A stretch of DNA of 64,000 nt from positions 620,001 to 684,000 of the forward strand of contig JAUIMM010001417.1 in assembly GCA_031769625.1 (NCBI GenBank), read 5' to 3'. The notes below the pieces were generated by a model. The model worked only from the letters and a program-made list of their open reading frames with translations. It ran no database searches and was not told the DNA's origin. A program made the translations under genes and the position numbers. This DNA is from Taudactylus pleione (lineage: Eukaryota; Chordata; Amphibia; Anura; Myobatrachidae). The stretch's first letter is position 1; every line of letters begins with the position of its first letter. Below are positions 1-11,070 of the stretch, in pieces.

Positions 1-478
1 ACACCTGATACACACTGATCACTATACACAGGTCACACACCTGATACACACTGATCACTATACACAGGTCACACACCTGATACACACTGATCACTATACA
101 CAGGTCACACACCTGATACACACTGATCACTATACACAGGTCACACACCTGATACACACTGATCACTATACACAGGTCACACACCTGATACACACTGATC
201 ACTATACACAGGTCACACACCTGATACACACTGATCACTATACACAGGTCACACACCTGATACACACTGATCACTATACACAGGTCACACACCTGATACA
301 CACTGATCACTATACACAGGTCACACACCTGATACACACTGATCACTATACACAGGTCACACACCTGATACACACTGATCACTATACACAGGTCACACAC
401 CTGATACACACTGATCACTATACACAGGTCACACACCTGATACACACTGATCACTATACACAGGTCACACACCTGATA
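1..478. repeat. 36-bp satellite, about 13.3 near-identical copies
   Basis: The unit begins ACACCTGATACACACTGATC and recurs every 36 bases with no variant that I can see by eye. The array runs off the left edge of the window, so its true length is unknown. Such uniformity suggests very recent amplification, or collapse or duplication during assembly. Confidence 0.97.
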
Positions 479-1029
479 ACCAGTGATTACTACACACAGT
501 ATAAAATACACAAGTACACAACACCATATGACAAGATATTTCCCCAGGTCAGATCCCTCACAGCCCACCCACCTTTTCCTCCTCATTCCACCCTCAGGTC
601 ATTCTCCCCAGTAACCTGGGATAAAGTCTCTGCCCCCATCATCTCTCCCTACTTCTCTGCTCCCCCTCCCCCATTATATGCCCCCGATAGCGCACCACAT
701 CTCCCAGCCAGCCTCTCTCCCCCACTACTGCCCTATTCCTCTGTCTCCTAATATCTGGGCGACTTGTGTACAATCACCCATCTTATTTTCTCTGCTCCCA
801 CATCTGCAATAATTACTGAGTGTCAGCAGTGTTTTATGGTCTGTGACTCCGCACCTGGAGTGGAACCATAAGTCCCAGCATGCCCTATCATGCTGGAATC
901 CACAGTAAGCCTACCACTGTTGGATGTACGTTCCATGTGTGACAATTCTCCAGGCCATATTTATGTAGCACAGGGGAGAGGCTGAAGCATTTCTTGGAGG
1001 ATAATCACTTACAAACTGAGAATCTAGAA
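479..1029. other. Unique-looking sequence, no gene recognised
   Basis: Pyrimidine-rich, AT-moderate sequence without a convincing reading frame, splice-flanked exon or tandem structure. It lies upstream of gene A and beyond the probable promoter. Confidence 0.5.
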
Positions 1030-1230
1030 CAGTGTTTCCCAGCTCCAGCCCCGAAAGGTTCTTAAAAGGGCATGTTTTCCATATCTTCTTGCAGAAGCAG
1101 AGGTGCCTGCATCACTGACTAACACAATCTAAACGATCCATAGGTGGTACTTATGATCTCACTGGTGATTCTGGAAGGAGACCTGGAAAACATGCACTGT
1201 CATGAATCCCTGAGGACTGGCGCTGGTCCT
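1030..1230. mobile_element. Short inverted-repeat DNA transposon (hAT-like MITE), degenerate
   Basis: The left end reads CAGTGTTTCCCAGCTCCAG and the right end reads TGAGGACTGGCGCTGG, which is roughly its inverse complement. The inside contains CATGTTTTCCATATC and, near the other end, GGAAAACATGCACTG, again as inverted partners. I recall this arrangement from abundant short frog hAT-type elements. The right terminus is eroded and I see no clean target duplication, so the boundaries are approximate. Confidence 0.5.
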
Positions 1231-1435
1231 TACACACATGATGGTAAGAGAGAAAGTGCTGGGAGCAGAGGCGGCTCCATACAGGTTGGTAATAATTAGA
1301 GGAATGAAAAGAAAGCTAAGAAATCCTCAGACAGGTGAGGAGTCAGCAGGGCCTATTACAGAGGACGTCTGTGCATCTTATACATCACCCGGTGTATACT
1401 ATGGTGTCTCTCTGTGTATTCTGTCACTTCCACAC

Positions 1436-2080
1436 TAATAACCACCTACTAAGGGTACTGACCGCCACCTACAGCTGATACGTTCTGTATGGGGGGTCTG
1501 AGTGCACCGGACACCTCCCTTTCTCTATAGTCTGTTACCCACCGAGCAGTGACTGCTCCAGCTGTATTATATGTAACACCAGGGTCTGCTGCACCTGTAT
1601 TATATGTAACACCAAGGTCTGCTCTACCTGTATTATATGTAACACTAATAATCACCTACTAAGGGTACTGACCGCCACCTACAGCTGATACGTTCTGTAT
1701 GGGGGGTCTGAGTGCACCGGACACCTCCCTTTCTCTATAGTCTGTTACCCACCGAGCAGTGACTGCTCCAGCTGTATTATAGTAACACCAGGGTCTGCTC
1801 CACCTGTATTATACCAACACTGATGTCTGATCCACCTGTATTTGATAAGTAACAAAAGAGTCTGCTCCACCTGTAGTATATGAAACACTGGAAGCTGATC
1901 CACCTGTATGATGGTAATGCAGCACATAGGTCTGCTTAAGTTATATATGTAACACTGGAGTCTGCTCCACCTGTAATATATGTAACACTGAAATCTAACC
2001 TACCTGTATAAAGATAATGCAGCGCCAAAGCTGTATTATAATAACAACAGTCTGCAGTGCATCACCTGTCATATATAACA
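1436..2080. repeat. 210-bp tandem duplication passing into degenerate repeats of about 35 bp
   Basis: The segment starting ACTAATAACCACCTACTAAG at about 1434 recurs 210 bases later at about 1644 with very few differences. From about 1550 to 2080 there are loose units of the form TCTGCTCCACCTGTATTATA followed by TGTAACACTGG. Reading frames here are by-products of the repeats. Confidence 0.85.
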
Positions 2081-2199
2081 TTGGAGTCTGCTCCCCCTAT
2101 ATAACACAAATAAACACCATTACCTGCTGCCAGACACAACAATGGCCGCTCTCTGCCTCCTCCTCCTCCTGACACTGTATCCAGTAACGTAAGTTGCTG

Positions 2200-2490
2200 T
2201 TCTGGAAGAAGAAACGCCCCTCTCATCTCCCTGTAGCTATGGCTACTGTCTGCCCCGCCCCTCTTATCATAGTGACCGCCCTCTCATTCCCTTCAGGGCG
2301 GTGATTGGCAGCAGCGAGAAGCCAATCAGGCGGCATATAGTAGGAAGGACGTCCTGTAACTAGAAGCCACCTGCTCCTACAGCTCCATCACTAGAGTAAC
2401 AGCTGTATAGTCTAATGGTGTCCTCATGTGCGGTGACCGGCTGCCATATTCTTATAGTCTCCCAGTCACAGAGCAGAGGGGGCGGGGCCA
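2200..2490 (+). promoter_or_regulatory. Probable promoter region of zinc-finger gene A
   Basis: GC-rich sequence between two AT-rich minisatellites. It holds an inverted CCAAT box (ATTGG, 2304-2308), a direct CCAAT box (2322-2326) and a GC box (GGGGGCGGGGCC, about 2478-2489). These are typical of TATA-less vertebrate housekeeping promoters. A splice donor follows at 2543. The transcription start cannot be placed from sequence alone. Confidence 0.55.
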
Positions 2491-2542
2491 CAGGGGCTTT
2501 CGCTGCCATTTTGTCATAGATATTCCTGACAGCCGGAGCCAG
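2443..2542 (+). other. Probable non-coding exon 1 of gene A (5' UTR)
   Basis: The sequence GGAGCCAG at its end is followed at 2543 by GTAACGTG, a usable splice donor. The segment also contains GCCATTTTG, a YY1-like site often found just downstream of vertebrate start sites. The next exon of gene A (exon 2) carries the initiator ATG, as is usual for this family. The 5' boundary is a guess. Confidence 0.4.
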
Positions 2543-2562
2543 GTAACGTGTCCTGTATATAT

Positions 2563-3926
2563 TATATTATTATTATATAGGGGAGAGGGGACTGTACAGT
2601 GATATATGAGGGGGAATAACACAGCTCCCAGCACACACTGATATGTGGTATTATTATTATATAGGGGAGAGGGGACTGTACAGTGATATATGAGGGGGGA
2701 TAACACAGCTCCCAGCACACACTGATAAGTGGTATTATTATTATTATTATTATATAGGGGAGAGGGGACTGTATAGTGATATATGAGGGGGAATAACACA
2801 GCTCCAAGCACACACTGATATGTGGTATTATTATTATATAGGGGAGAGGGGACTGTACAGTGATATATGAGGGGGGATAACACAGCTCCCAGCACACACT
2901 GATATGTAGTATTATTATTATATAGGGGGAGGGGACCATACAGTGATATATGAGGGAATAACACAGCTCCCAGCACACACTGATAAGTGGTATTATTATT
3001 ATTATTATATAGGGGAGAGGGGACTGTACAGTGATATATGAGGAGGAATAACACAGCTCCCAGCACACACTGATATGTGGTATTATTATATAGGGGGAGG
3101 GGACTGTACAGTGATATATGAGGGGGAATAACACAGCTCCCAGCACACACTGATATGTGGTATTATTATTATATAGGGGAGAGGGGACCGTACAGTGATA
3201 TATGAGGGGAATAACACATCTCCCAGCACACACTGATATGTGGTATTATTATTATATAGGGGAGAGGGGACTGTACAGTGATATATGAGGAGGAATAACA
3301 TAGCTCCCAGCACACACTGATATGTGGTATTATTATTATTATTATTATATAGGGGAGGGGACCGTACAGTGAAATATGAGGGGAAATAACACAGCTCCCA
3401 GCACACGCTGAAATATTGTATTATTTAGGGGAGAGGGGACTGTACAGTGATATATGGGGGGGAATACCACAGCTCCCAGCACACACTGATATGTGGTATT
3501 ATTATTATATAGGAGAGAGGGGACTGTACAGTGATATATGAGAGGGAATAACACAGCTCCCAGCACACACTGATATGTAGTATTATTAGTATATATGGGG
3601 GAATGGGACTGTATAGTGATATATGAGGGGGAATAACACAGCTCCCAGCACACACTGAAATGTGGTATTATTATTATTATATAGGAGAGAGGGGACTGTA
3701 TAGTGATATATGAGGGGGAATAACACAACTCCCAGCACACACTGATATGTGGTATTATTATTATATAGGGGGGAGGGGACTGTATAGTGATATATGAGGG
3801 GGAATAACACAGCTCCCAGCACACACTGATATGTGGTATTATTATTATATAGGGGGAATGGGACTGTATAGTGATATATGAGGGGGAATAACTGCTTCCA
3901 GCACTCACTGATATGTGGTATTATTA
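2563..3926. repeat. Minisatellite of about 84 bp, about 16 copies, in intron 1 of gene A
   Basis: Each unit joins an (ATT)n microsatellite of variable length to TATAGGGGAGAGGGGACTG, CAGTGATATATGAGGG and CAGCTCCCAGCACACACTG. The array begins about 20 bases after the exon 1 donor. Long minus-strand reading frames across it are artefacts of repeat periodicity. Confidence 0.95.
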
Positions 3927-4237
3927 GTGTTCATTCTAGGTCCGGCAAGGGGTATGTCACTCAAGCGCTCGCCTGCAAAGGGGGCATGATGCGGCCTGTT
4001 CATCACTCTTGGGGATTTGCCCAGCTAGGCTGCCCCCAAGCTCTCCTTTCTCTGTGAATATTCACCAGCGTTGAGCGCTGCACCGCAATTTTTCCCACCC
4101 GAGGTGCACTGCAGTCCACAGGTGGGGTCACCACCCGGCATGATGTTTTAGCGGTTTGCCAACAGGGCGCCGCCAAAGGGGCAGGGTGCATTCTGCCCTT
4201 TGAAATTGGCCCACTAAAACAACCTAGTCAGAATGCT
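3927..4237. mobile_element. Non-autonomous DNA transposon inserted in the intron 1 minisatellite
   Basis: The 311-bp insert starts GTGTTCATTCTAGGTCC and ends CCTAGTCAGAATGCT, which are loosely inverse complements. GTATTATTA occurs on both sides (3918-3926 and 4238-4246), consistent with an 8-9 bp target duplication, although the flanking repeat is itself rich in that motif. A relative lies at 59099-59449, sharing both ends and the CTAAAACAGCCTAG-type subterminal motif. There is no coding capacity. Class hAT is inferred from the duplication length. Confidence 0.65.
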
Positions 4238-4430
4238 GTATTATTAATATTTAAAGGATAAGGGACTACAGTGATATATAATGGGGATTAAATCAGATGT
4301 TACCACAGACTGATATGTTGTAATAATATAAAGAGCTGTGGGAACTGTTTAGTGATACTTCAGCGTGGAAAAACAGATCTCACCACACACTTATATGTGG
4401 TAGTATTATTATATAAGGGAGAAAGGATTT
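4238..4430. repeat. Degenerate remnants of the intron 1 minisatellite
   Basis: About two decayed copies of the unit can be followed beyond the transposon (CAGTGATATATAATGGGG, CCACACACTTATATGTGG). These are older and more divergent than the copies to the left, so the transposon landed inside an existing array. Confidence 0.7.
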
Positions 4431-4499
4431 GACGGAAGAGTTTTTTAATTCAAGCGCGAAAAATGCAACCTTGCTGTGTCAAACGGCAGAAGGTAATGG

Positions 4500-5500
4500 T
4501 ATTTTACTGTACAGAGGGAGTGGCCTGTGGTGTCCTACACTATATAGGTGGAGCTGCCGGTGGTGTCCTACTTTACAGGGGGAGTGGCCTGTGGTGTCCT
4601 ATACAGTGGTAGCAGCCTGCATTGTCCTACTGCACAGGAGGATCGGCATGTTTTGTCCAACACTTTACAGGGGGAGCGGACTGTGATGTCCTACTACCCA
4701 GGAAGAGCGGCCTATTGTGTCCTACTATACAAGAAGAGCGGCCTATTGAGTCCTACTGTGGTGTCTTATACAGGGGGAGCAGTCTGTAGTGTCCTACTAT
4801 ACAGGGGGAGCATCCAGTGGTATCCTACTATACAGGGGAAGCTGCCTGTTGCACTCTACTATACAGGGGGAGCAACATGTATTGTCCTACCCTACAGGGG
4901 GAGCAACCTGTGGTGCCTTCCTATACAGGGGGATCAGCCTGTTGCACTCTACTATACAGGGGGAGTGGCCTGTGGTGTCCTACTTTACAGGGAAGTGGCC
5001 TGTGTTGCCCTACTATACTGGTCGAGTAGCCTGTGGTGTCCTACTTTACAGGGAAGTGGCCTGTGTTGCCCTACTATACTGGTCGAGTAGCCTGTGGTGT
5101 CCTACTTTACAGAGAATTGGCCTGTGTTGCCCTACTATACTGGTCGAGTGGCCTGTGGTGTCCTACTATACACTGGGAGTGGCCTACGGTGTCCTACTTT
5201 ACAGGTGGAGCGGACTGCGGTGTCCTATTATACAGCTAGAGCAGCCTGCAGTGTGTCCTGCTATACAGGAGGAGCAGCCTTTGGTGTCCTACTATACAGG
5301 GAGAGCGGCCTGTGGTGTCCTTATATATAGGGGAGTGACCTGTAGTGTCCTACTATACAGGGGGAGCAGCCTGTGGTGTCCTACTATAGAGGGGGAGTGG
5401 CCTGTGGTGTCCTATTGAACAGGAGGAGTGGCCTGTGATGTACTATACAGGGGGAGCAGCCTGTGGTGTCCTATACAGGGGGAGCAGGCTGTGGTGTCCT
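4500..5500. repeat. Minisatellite of about 31 bp, about 30 variable copies
   Basis: The unit is approximately GGCCTGTGGTGTCCTACTAT plus ACAGGGGGAGT, with many substitutions and small indels. It is in intron 1 of gene A. All overlapping plus-strand frames here are repeat artefacts. Confidence 0.93.
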
Positions 5501-6479
5501 GTTATAGCAGCAGCTGCAGAGTAATAATAACAGTAATGAGTGGTCAGGGAATAACACATAATAGGTATAACACGTATGTACTGTGTATACCAGATGATAC
5601 ATAAAGGATGTGTGAGAAGGACACAGACAGGCCATGTAATAAAGGGCTGCACTCCCTGAGCTGAGACTGTCTGTCAGGGCGTCTTGTTATCCTGAGCAAT
5701 AGAGACTCTCAGAGACAGCCAGTGGCTGTGACAGTCCCCAGATCCTCAGAGTGTCACTGATTATCCCCCAGGACATGTCTCACCCCACCCTACGCTGCAC
5801 ACACACGGCCGGCAGGCTGGTCACACATGTAACATACATCTGAGGTGCGGTCATTTGTCATTTCATCATTTGTGCAGAGTGACTGATGGGATTCTGTATT
5901 GTGTAACCCTTTGTGTGTCCCCTGGGCTGCCTGCTGTCCTATCCCTGTGTTACTAACCTCTTCTGTTCCCTTCCCCTCCCCTGTGTTACTGACACCTCTG
6001 TACAGCTGTTACACCCCCTGTTGTGTGCTCTGTATTCCTACGTTACTTCCCCTCTGCCCATATCTGCACCCCTTCTGCTCTCCTGTGTACTCTCCCCTCA
6101 CACCCCTGTTACCTGTATGACCTCAGTATAGTCACAGATTCTCTCCGTTTCTGGAATAAATGTAAAACAAAAGTAAAAAATCCCAACATCCCTAATTCAT
6201 GTGTTTGTACAAGATACACGTGGAGCAAATTTCACCAAATATGTGTCTGGGAGGAATAAGACCCCCGGCCAGGAGAGGAGCATTGGTGTAACCTTATGCA
6301 GTACAGCATTGTGTGACGGCCTCTGAGGAGCCTTATGGGGCTGGGTCACAGGAACCTCTGACAGACACTGACCAGGGCTCTATGGCTGGGGGGAAAGGGG
6401 AGACTTACTGGTCACTCAGTGTTACATGTCTGACTGTGTTACATGTGTTCTCTGTGATGTGTATTCTATTTATTCCTAG
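5501..6479. other. Remainder of intron 1 of gene A, no feature recognised
   Basis: Mostly unique sequence with C/T-rich stretches between about 5900 and 6130. It ends in a polypyrimidine-like tract and TATTCCTAG, the acceptor of exon 2. I see no conserved protein reading frame. Confidence 0.5.
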
Positions 6480-6551
6480 ATAATCCTGCTGTGAGGAACC
6501 AGAGTCTTTATTACACATCACACGTTCTATATTCTCACTGATTCACTGAAA

Positions 6552-6629
6552 ATGGACATGGATGAAAGTCACAGGACTGAGAGGATCTTACATCTCACCC
6601 TGGAGATCATCTACCTGCTGACTGGGGAG
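6552..6629 (+). CDS. Zinc-finger gene A, exon 2 coding part (initiator exon)
   Basis: The exon probably starts at 6480 after TATTCCTAG and carries 72 bases of 5' UTR. The ATG at 6552 opens 26 codons ending IIYLLTGE, and the donor is GAG|GTGAGAGG at 6630, leaving phase 0. The peptide is the characteristic first block of frog KRAB-like finger proteins (a TERIL..TLEIIYLLTGE pattern), which settles the start codon. Its role is not established; I infer a short helical protein-interaction segment. It is followed directly by a minisatellite whose unit ends with the same TGACTGGGGAG|GTGAG context as the exon donor. The product would be a nuclear DNA-binding protein with the 12-finger exon downstream. 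Confidence 0.85.
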
Positions 6630-8352
6630 GTGAGAGGGTCTGGGGGTGTCACAGTGACATCACTTATATCTATAGTAATAAAACAGGGACATGAGTGGGG
6701 AGGTGAGAGGATCTGGGAGTGTCACAGTGACATCACATATCTATAGTAATAATACAGGGACATGACTGGGGAGGTGAGGGGATCTGGGAGTGTCACAGTG
6801 ACATCACATATCTATAGTAATAATACAGGGACATGACTGGGGAGGTGAGAGGGTCTGGGAGTGTCACAGTGACATCACTTATATCTATAGTAATAATACA
6901 GGGACATGAGTGGGGAGGTGAGAGGATCTGGGAGTGTCACAGTGACATCACTTATATCTATAGTCATAATACAGGGACATGATTGGGGAGGGGAGAGGAT
7001 CTGGGAGTGTCACAGTGACATCAGTTATATCTACAGTAATAATACAGGGACATGACTGGAGAGGTGAGAGGATCTGGGAGTGTCACAGTGACATCACATA
7101 TCTATAGTAATAATACAGGGACATGACTGGGGAGGTGAGGGGATCTGGGAGTGTCACAGTGACATCACATATCTATAGTAATAATACAGGGACATGACTG
7201 GGGAGGTGAGAGGGTCTGGGAGTGTCACAGTGACATCACTTATATCTATAGTAATAATACAGGGACATGAGTGGGGAGGTGAGAGGATCTGGGAGTGTCA
7301 CAGTGACATCACTTATATCTATAGTCATAATACAGGGACATGATTGGGGAGGTGAGGGGATCTGGGAGTGTCACAGTGACATCACTTATATCTATAGTAA
7401 TAATACAGGGACATGACTGGAGAGGTGAGAGGATCTGGGAGTGTCACAGTGACATCACTTATATCTATAGTAATAATACAGGGACATGACTGGGGAGGTG
7501 AGAGGATCTGGGAGTGTCACAGTGACATCACTTATATCTATAGTAATAATACAGGGACATGACTGGGGAGGTGAGGGGATCTGGGAGTGTCACAGTGACA
7601 TCACTTATATCTATAGTAATAATACAGGGACATGACTGGGGAGGTGAGGGGATCTGGGAGTGTCACAGTGACATCACTTATATCTATAGTAATAATACAG
7701 GGACATGACTGGGGAGGTGAGGGGATCTGGGAGTGTCACAGTGACATCACTTATATCTATAGTAATAATACAGGGACATGACTGGGGAGGTGAGAGGATC
7801 TGGGAGTGTCACAGTGACATCACTTATATCTATAGTAATAATACAGGGACATGACTGGGGAAGTGAGAGGATCTGGGAGTATCACAGTGACATCACTTAT
7901 ATCTATAGTAATAATACAGGGACATGACTGGGGAGGTGAGAGGATCTGGGAGTGTCACAGTGACATCACTTATATCTATAGTAATAATACAGGGACATGA
8001 CTGGGGAGGTGAGGGGATCTGGGGGTGTCACAGTGACATCACTTATACCTATAGTAATAATACAGGGACATGACTGGGGAGGTGAGGGGATCTGGGAGTG
8101 TCACAGTGACGTCACTTATATCTATAGTAATGATACAGGGACATGACTGGGGAGGTGAGGGGATCTGGGAGTGTCACAGTGACGTCACTTATATCTATAG
8201 TAATAATACAGGGACATGACTGGGGAGGTGAGGGGATCTGGGAGTGTCACAGTGACATCACTTATATCTATATTAATAATACAGGGACATGACTGGGGAG
8301 GTGAGGGGATCTGGGGGTGTCACAGTGACATCACTTATATCTATATTATTAA
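6630..8352. repeat. 73-bp minisatellite, about 24 copies, starting at the exon 2 donor
   Basis: Each unit reads GTGAGGGGATCTGGGAGTGT, then CACAGTGACATCACTTATAT, then CTATAGTAATAATACAGGGA, ending CATGACTGGGGAG. Some units are 71 bp because TT is missing before ATATCTATAG. Every unit regenerates the exon-end/donor context GACTGGGGAG|GTGAG. The same unit is found in gene B at 61760-62005. Confidence 0.97.
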
Positions 8353-8632
8353 ACAAGCAGCAGGGAGCTGGTCTCAGATATTAGTATCAGTCCCACAGTC
8401 CTCACTGGAGTTGGGAATTATATGTTGTTTTCTTTCTGTCACTGACACAAAGATGTTGGAGCTGCAGGAGATACTATATACTCTACATTTTTCTGTATAT
8501 AGGAGATTGCTATAATATTTGCTTTAGTGAAATAGTCTTTTTGTATATTATGCAAAGTGATCATCTAAATAAACAGCCCCATTTAGGTGGAGTTTAATTG
8601 ACCTCCTCATTGATGTCTCCCCCAATACACAG

Positions 8633-8823
8633 GATTACACAGTAGTGAAGAAGACATCCGGTGAGCATGAGACTCCCAGCAGCCGTCCCCGTGTGACAGG
8701 AGGACTGAGCAGGACCCAGAGCCCCATCACGGTGCCTCCACCTCACTCACTGATACATGAGAGACACAATGACCAGAAGATGCTGGAACTCATCAACAAT
8801 AACATTCACCTGCTGACTGAGAG
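8633..8823 (+). CDS. Zinc-finger gene A, exon 3, with a one-base deletion at its end
   Basis: The acceptor is CCCAATACACAG at 8632. In phase with exon 2 the peptide begins DYTVVKKTSGEHETPSSRPR, passes through PITVPPPHSLIHERHNDQK and ends NNNIHLLTE, matching the second block of this frog family. The family form ends LLTGE|VPIRC, and the downstream minisatellite units read GACTGGAGAG|GTGACT. The exon itself reads GACTGAGAG|GTGACT, one G short. The exon is therefore 191 rather than 192 bases. Splicing to exon 4 would shift frame and stop within a few codons, and reading on into the intron stops at once (TGA). Either this allele or copy is damaged, exon 3 is skipped, or the base was lost in sequencing. 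Confidence 0.75.
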
Positions 8824-10498
8824 GTGACTGCTGGGAATGGGACATTATACAGTAACACCAGGGGATGTGTCTGGGTGATGACTGGAGAGGTGACTGCTGG
8901 GAATGGGACATTATACAGTAACACCAGGGATGTGTCTGGGTGATGATTGGAGAGGTGATTGCTGGGAATGGGACATTATACAGTAACACCAGGGGATGTG
9001 TCTGGGTGATGACTGGAGAGGTGACTCCTGGGAATGGGACATTATACAGTAACACCAGGGGATGTGTCTGGGTGGTGACTGCTGGGAATGGGACATTATA
9101 CTGTAACACCAGGGGATGTGTCTGGGTGATGACTGGAGAGGTGACTGCTGGGAATGGGACATTATACTGTAACACCAGGGGATGTGTCTGGGTGATGACT
9201 GGAGAGTTGACTGCTGGGAATGGAACATTATACAGACACCAGGGGATGTGTCTGGGTGATGACTGGAGAGGTGACTGTTGGGAATGGGACATTATACAGT
9301 AACACCAGGGGATGTGTCTGGGTGATGACTGGAGAGGTGACTGCTGGGAATGGGACATTATACAGTAACACCAGGGGATGTATATGGGTGATGACTGGAG
9401 AGGTGACTGCTGGGAATGGGACATTATACAGTAACACCAGGGGATGTGTCTGGGTGATGTCTGGAGAGGTGACTGCTGGGAATGGCACGTTATACAGTAA
9501 CACCAGGGGATGTGTCTGGGTGATGATTGGAGAGGTGATTGCTGGGAATGGGACATTATACAGTAACACCAGGGGATGTGTCTGGGTGATGACTGGAGAG
9601 GTGACTCCTGGGAATGGGACATTATACAGTAACACCAGGGGATGTGTCTGGGTGGTGACTGCTGGGAATGGGACATTATACAGTGACACCAGGGGATGTG
9701 TCTGGGTGATGACTGGAGAGGTGACTCCTGGGAATGGGACATTATACAGTAACACCAGGGGATGTGTCTGGGTGATGACTGGAGCTGTGATTTCTGGGAA
9801 TGGGACATAATACAGTGGCACCAGGGGATGTGTCTGGGTGATGACTGGAGAGTTGACTGCTGGGAATGGAACATTATACAGACACCAGGGGATGTGTCTG
9901 GGTGATGACTGGAGAGGTGACTGTTGGGAATGGGACATTATACAGTAACACCAGGGGATGTGTCTGGGGTGATGACTGGAGAGTTGACTGCTGGGAATGG
10001 GACATTATACAGTAACACCGGGGGATGTGTCTGGGTGATGACTGGAGAGGTGACTGCTGGGAATGGGACATTATACAGTAACACCAGGGGATGTATCTGG
10101 GTGATGACTGGAGAGGTGACTGCTGGGAATGGGACATTATACAGTAACACCAGGGGATGTGTCTGGGTGATGACTGGAGAGGTGACTGCTGGGAATGGGA
10201 CATTATACAGTAACACTAGGGGATGTGTCTGGGTGATGACTGGAGCTGTGATTTCTGGGAATGGGACATTATACAGTAACACCAGGGGATGTGTCTGGGT
10301 GATGACTGGATAGGTGATTGCTGGGAATGGGACATTATACATTAACACCAGGGAATGTGTCTGGGTGATGACTGGAGAGGTGACTGCTGGAATGGGACAT
10401 TAACACCAGGGAATGTGTCTGGGTGATGACTGGAGAAGTGACTGCTGGGAATGGGACATTATACAGTAACACCAGGGGATGTGTCTGGGTGATGACTG
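8824..10498. repeat. 66-bp minisatellite, about 25 copies, starting at the exon 3 donor
   Basis: The unit is GTGACTGCTGGGAATGGGAC, ATTATACAGTAACACCAGGG, GATGTGTCTGGGTGATGACT, GGAGAG. Because 66 is a multiple of three, open frames run through it on both strands, including one of 375 codons, with no sign that they are genes. Each unit ends with the donor-like GACTGGAGAG|GTGACT. The array runs to within 20 bases of the exon 4 acceptor. Confidence 0.97.
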
Positions 10499-10514
10499 TA
10501 TCATTGTGTGTCAG

Positions 10515-10638
10515 GTTCCTATAAGGTGTCAGGATGTCACTGTCTATGTTTCCATGCAGGAGGAGGAGTATATAGTGGATGACAGGGGTCTGTACAAGGA
10601 CGTGATAATGGAGAATCACCGGCCCCTCACATCACTGG
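10515..10638 (+). CDS. Zinc-finger gene A, exon 4 (KRAB-like box)
   Basis: The acceptor is TTGTGTGTCAG and the donor CACTGG|GTAAGA. In phase 0 the 124-base exon gives [20 protein letters not shown], then [20 protein letters not shown] and L. The spacing of [16 protein letters not shown] and PLTSL matches a KRAB A-box, the repression module that in tetrapod finger proteins can recruit TRIM28. The family usually has EEWEY in the middle; here it is EEEY, so the tryptophan position is lost. Gene B has the same exon size and also lacks the tryptophan (QEGEY). I infer a KRAB-derived domain that may not bind TRIM28 normally. The exon joins in frame to exon 2 if exon 3 is skipped. Confidence 0.85.
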
Positions 10639-10736
10639 GTAAGACGAGACTGTAATTTATTGTACAGGGGAGAGCAGGTATGGGGGCCTCCTATATACAC
10701 CCATCACCTGATAATCACATATATACAATGTACTCA

Positions 10737-11046
10737 GGGCCTGATTCAGCTTTGGGAATAGAGTCGAGAATTAGCACGTAACTGACAATCTTGGTGAAAC
10801 CATGCTGCACTGCAGGTGCGGCAGATGTATAATGAGCAGAGAGATTTAGAGTTGGGAGGGAGGTGTCCAAACTGACTTCTAAATTGCAGTGTAAAAATAA
10901 AGCTGTGCAGTATATGTGGGCTACATGCAAAAGCAGCCAGTATTTACCCTAAATGCAAAATAATGTATGTATTTGCACCCCTTGCATTGCAACATGGTTT
11001 GTCCTGGTTCACAGTTACATGTTCTTTCTCACTCTGAATCAGGCCC
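10737..11046. mobile_element. 310-bp MITE with GGGCCTGATTCAG ends in intron 4 of gene A
   Basis: Its ends are GGGCCTGATTCAG and CTGAATCAGGCCC, and it is flanked by TCA on both sides (10734-10736, 11047-11049). The paralogous intron of gene B is uninterrupted at this point (about 61441-61460, reading TGTACTCAGT on the - strand). That gives a direct empty site and a 3-bp target duplication. A second copy sits at 50790-51107. There is no reading frame. The short duplication suggests a PIF/Harbinger-type element, by inference. Confidence 0.88.
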
Positions 11047-11070
11047 TCAGTCACTGTGTGTTTCCTACAG

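Noticed and set aside
1..478. CRISPR-like array of regular repeats
   Set aside because: The repeats are directly contiguous with no unique spacers and the context is a vertebrate genome. It is a satellite.
2452..3908. Minus-strand frames rich in YNNNTTYQCVLGAVL
   Set aside because: The intron 1 minisatellite with its (ATT)n stretch. Not coding.
8747..9874. 375-codon minus-strand frame of [17 protein letters not shown] repeats
   Set aside because: The antisense of the 66-bp intronic minisatellite and of exon 3 of gene A. Both strands are open because the unit is a multiple of three.
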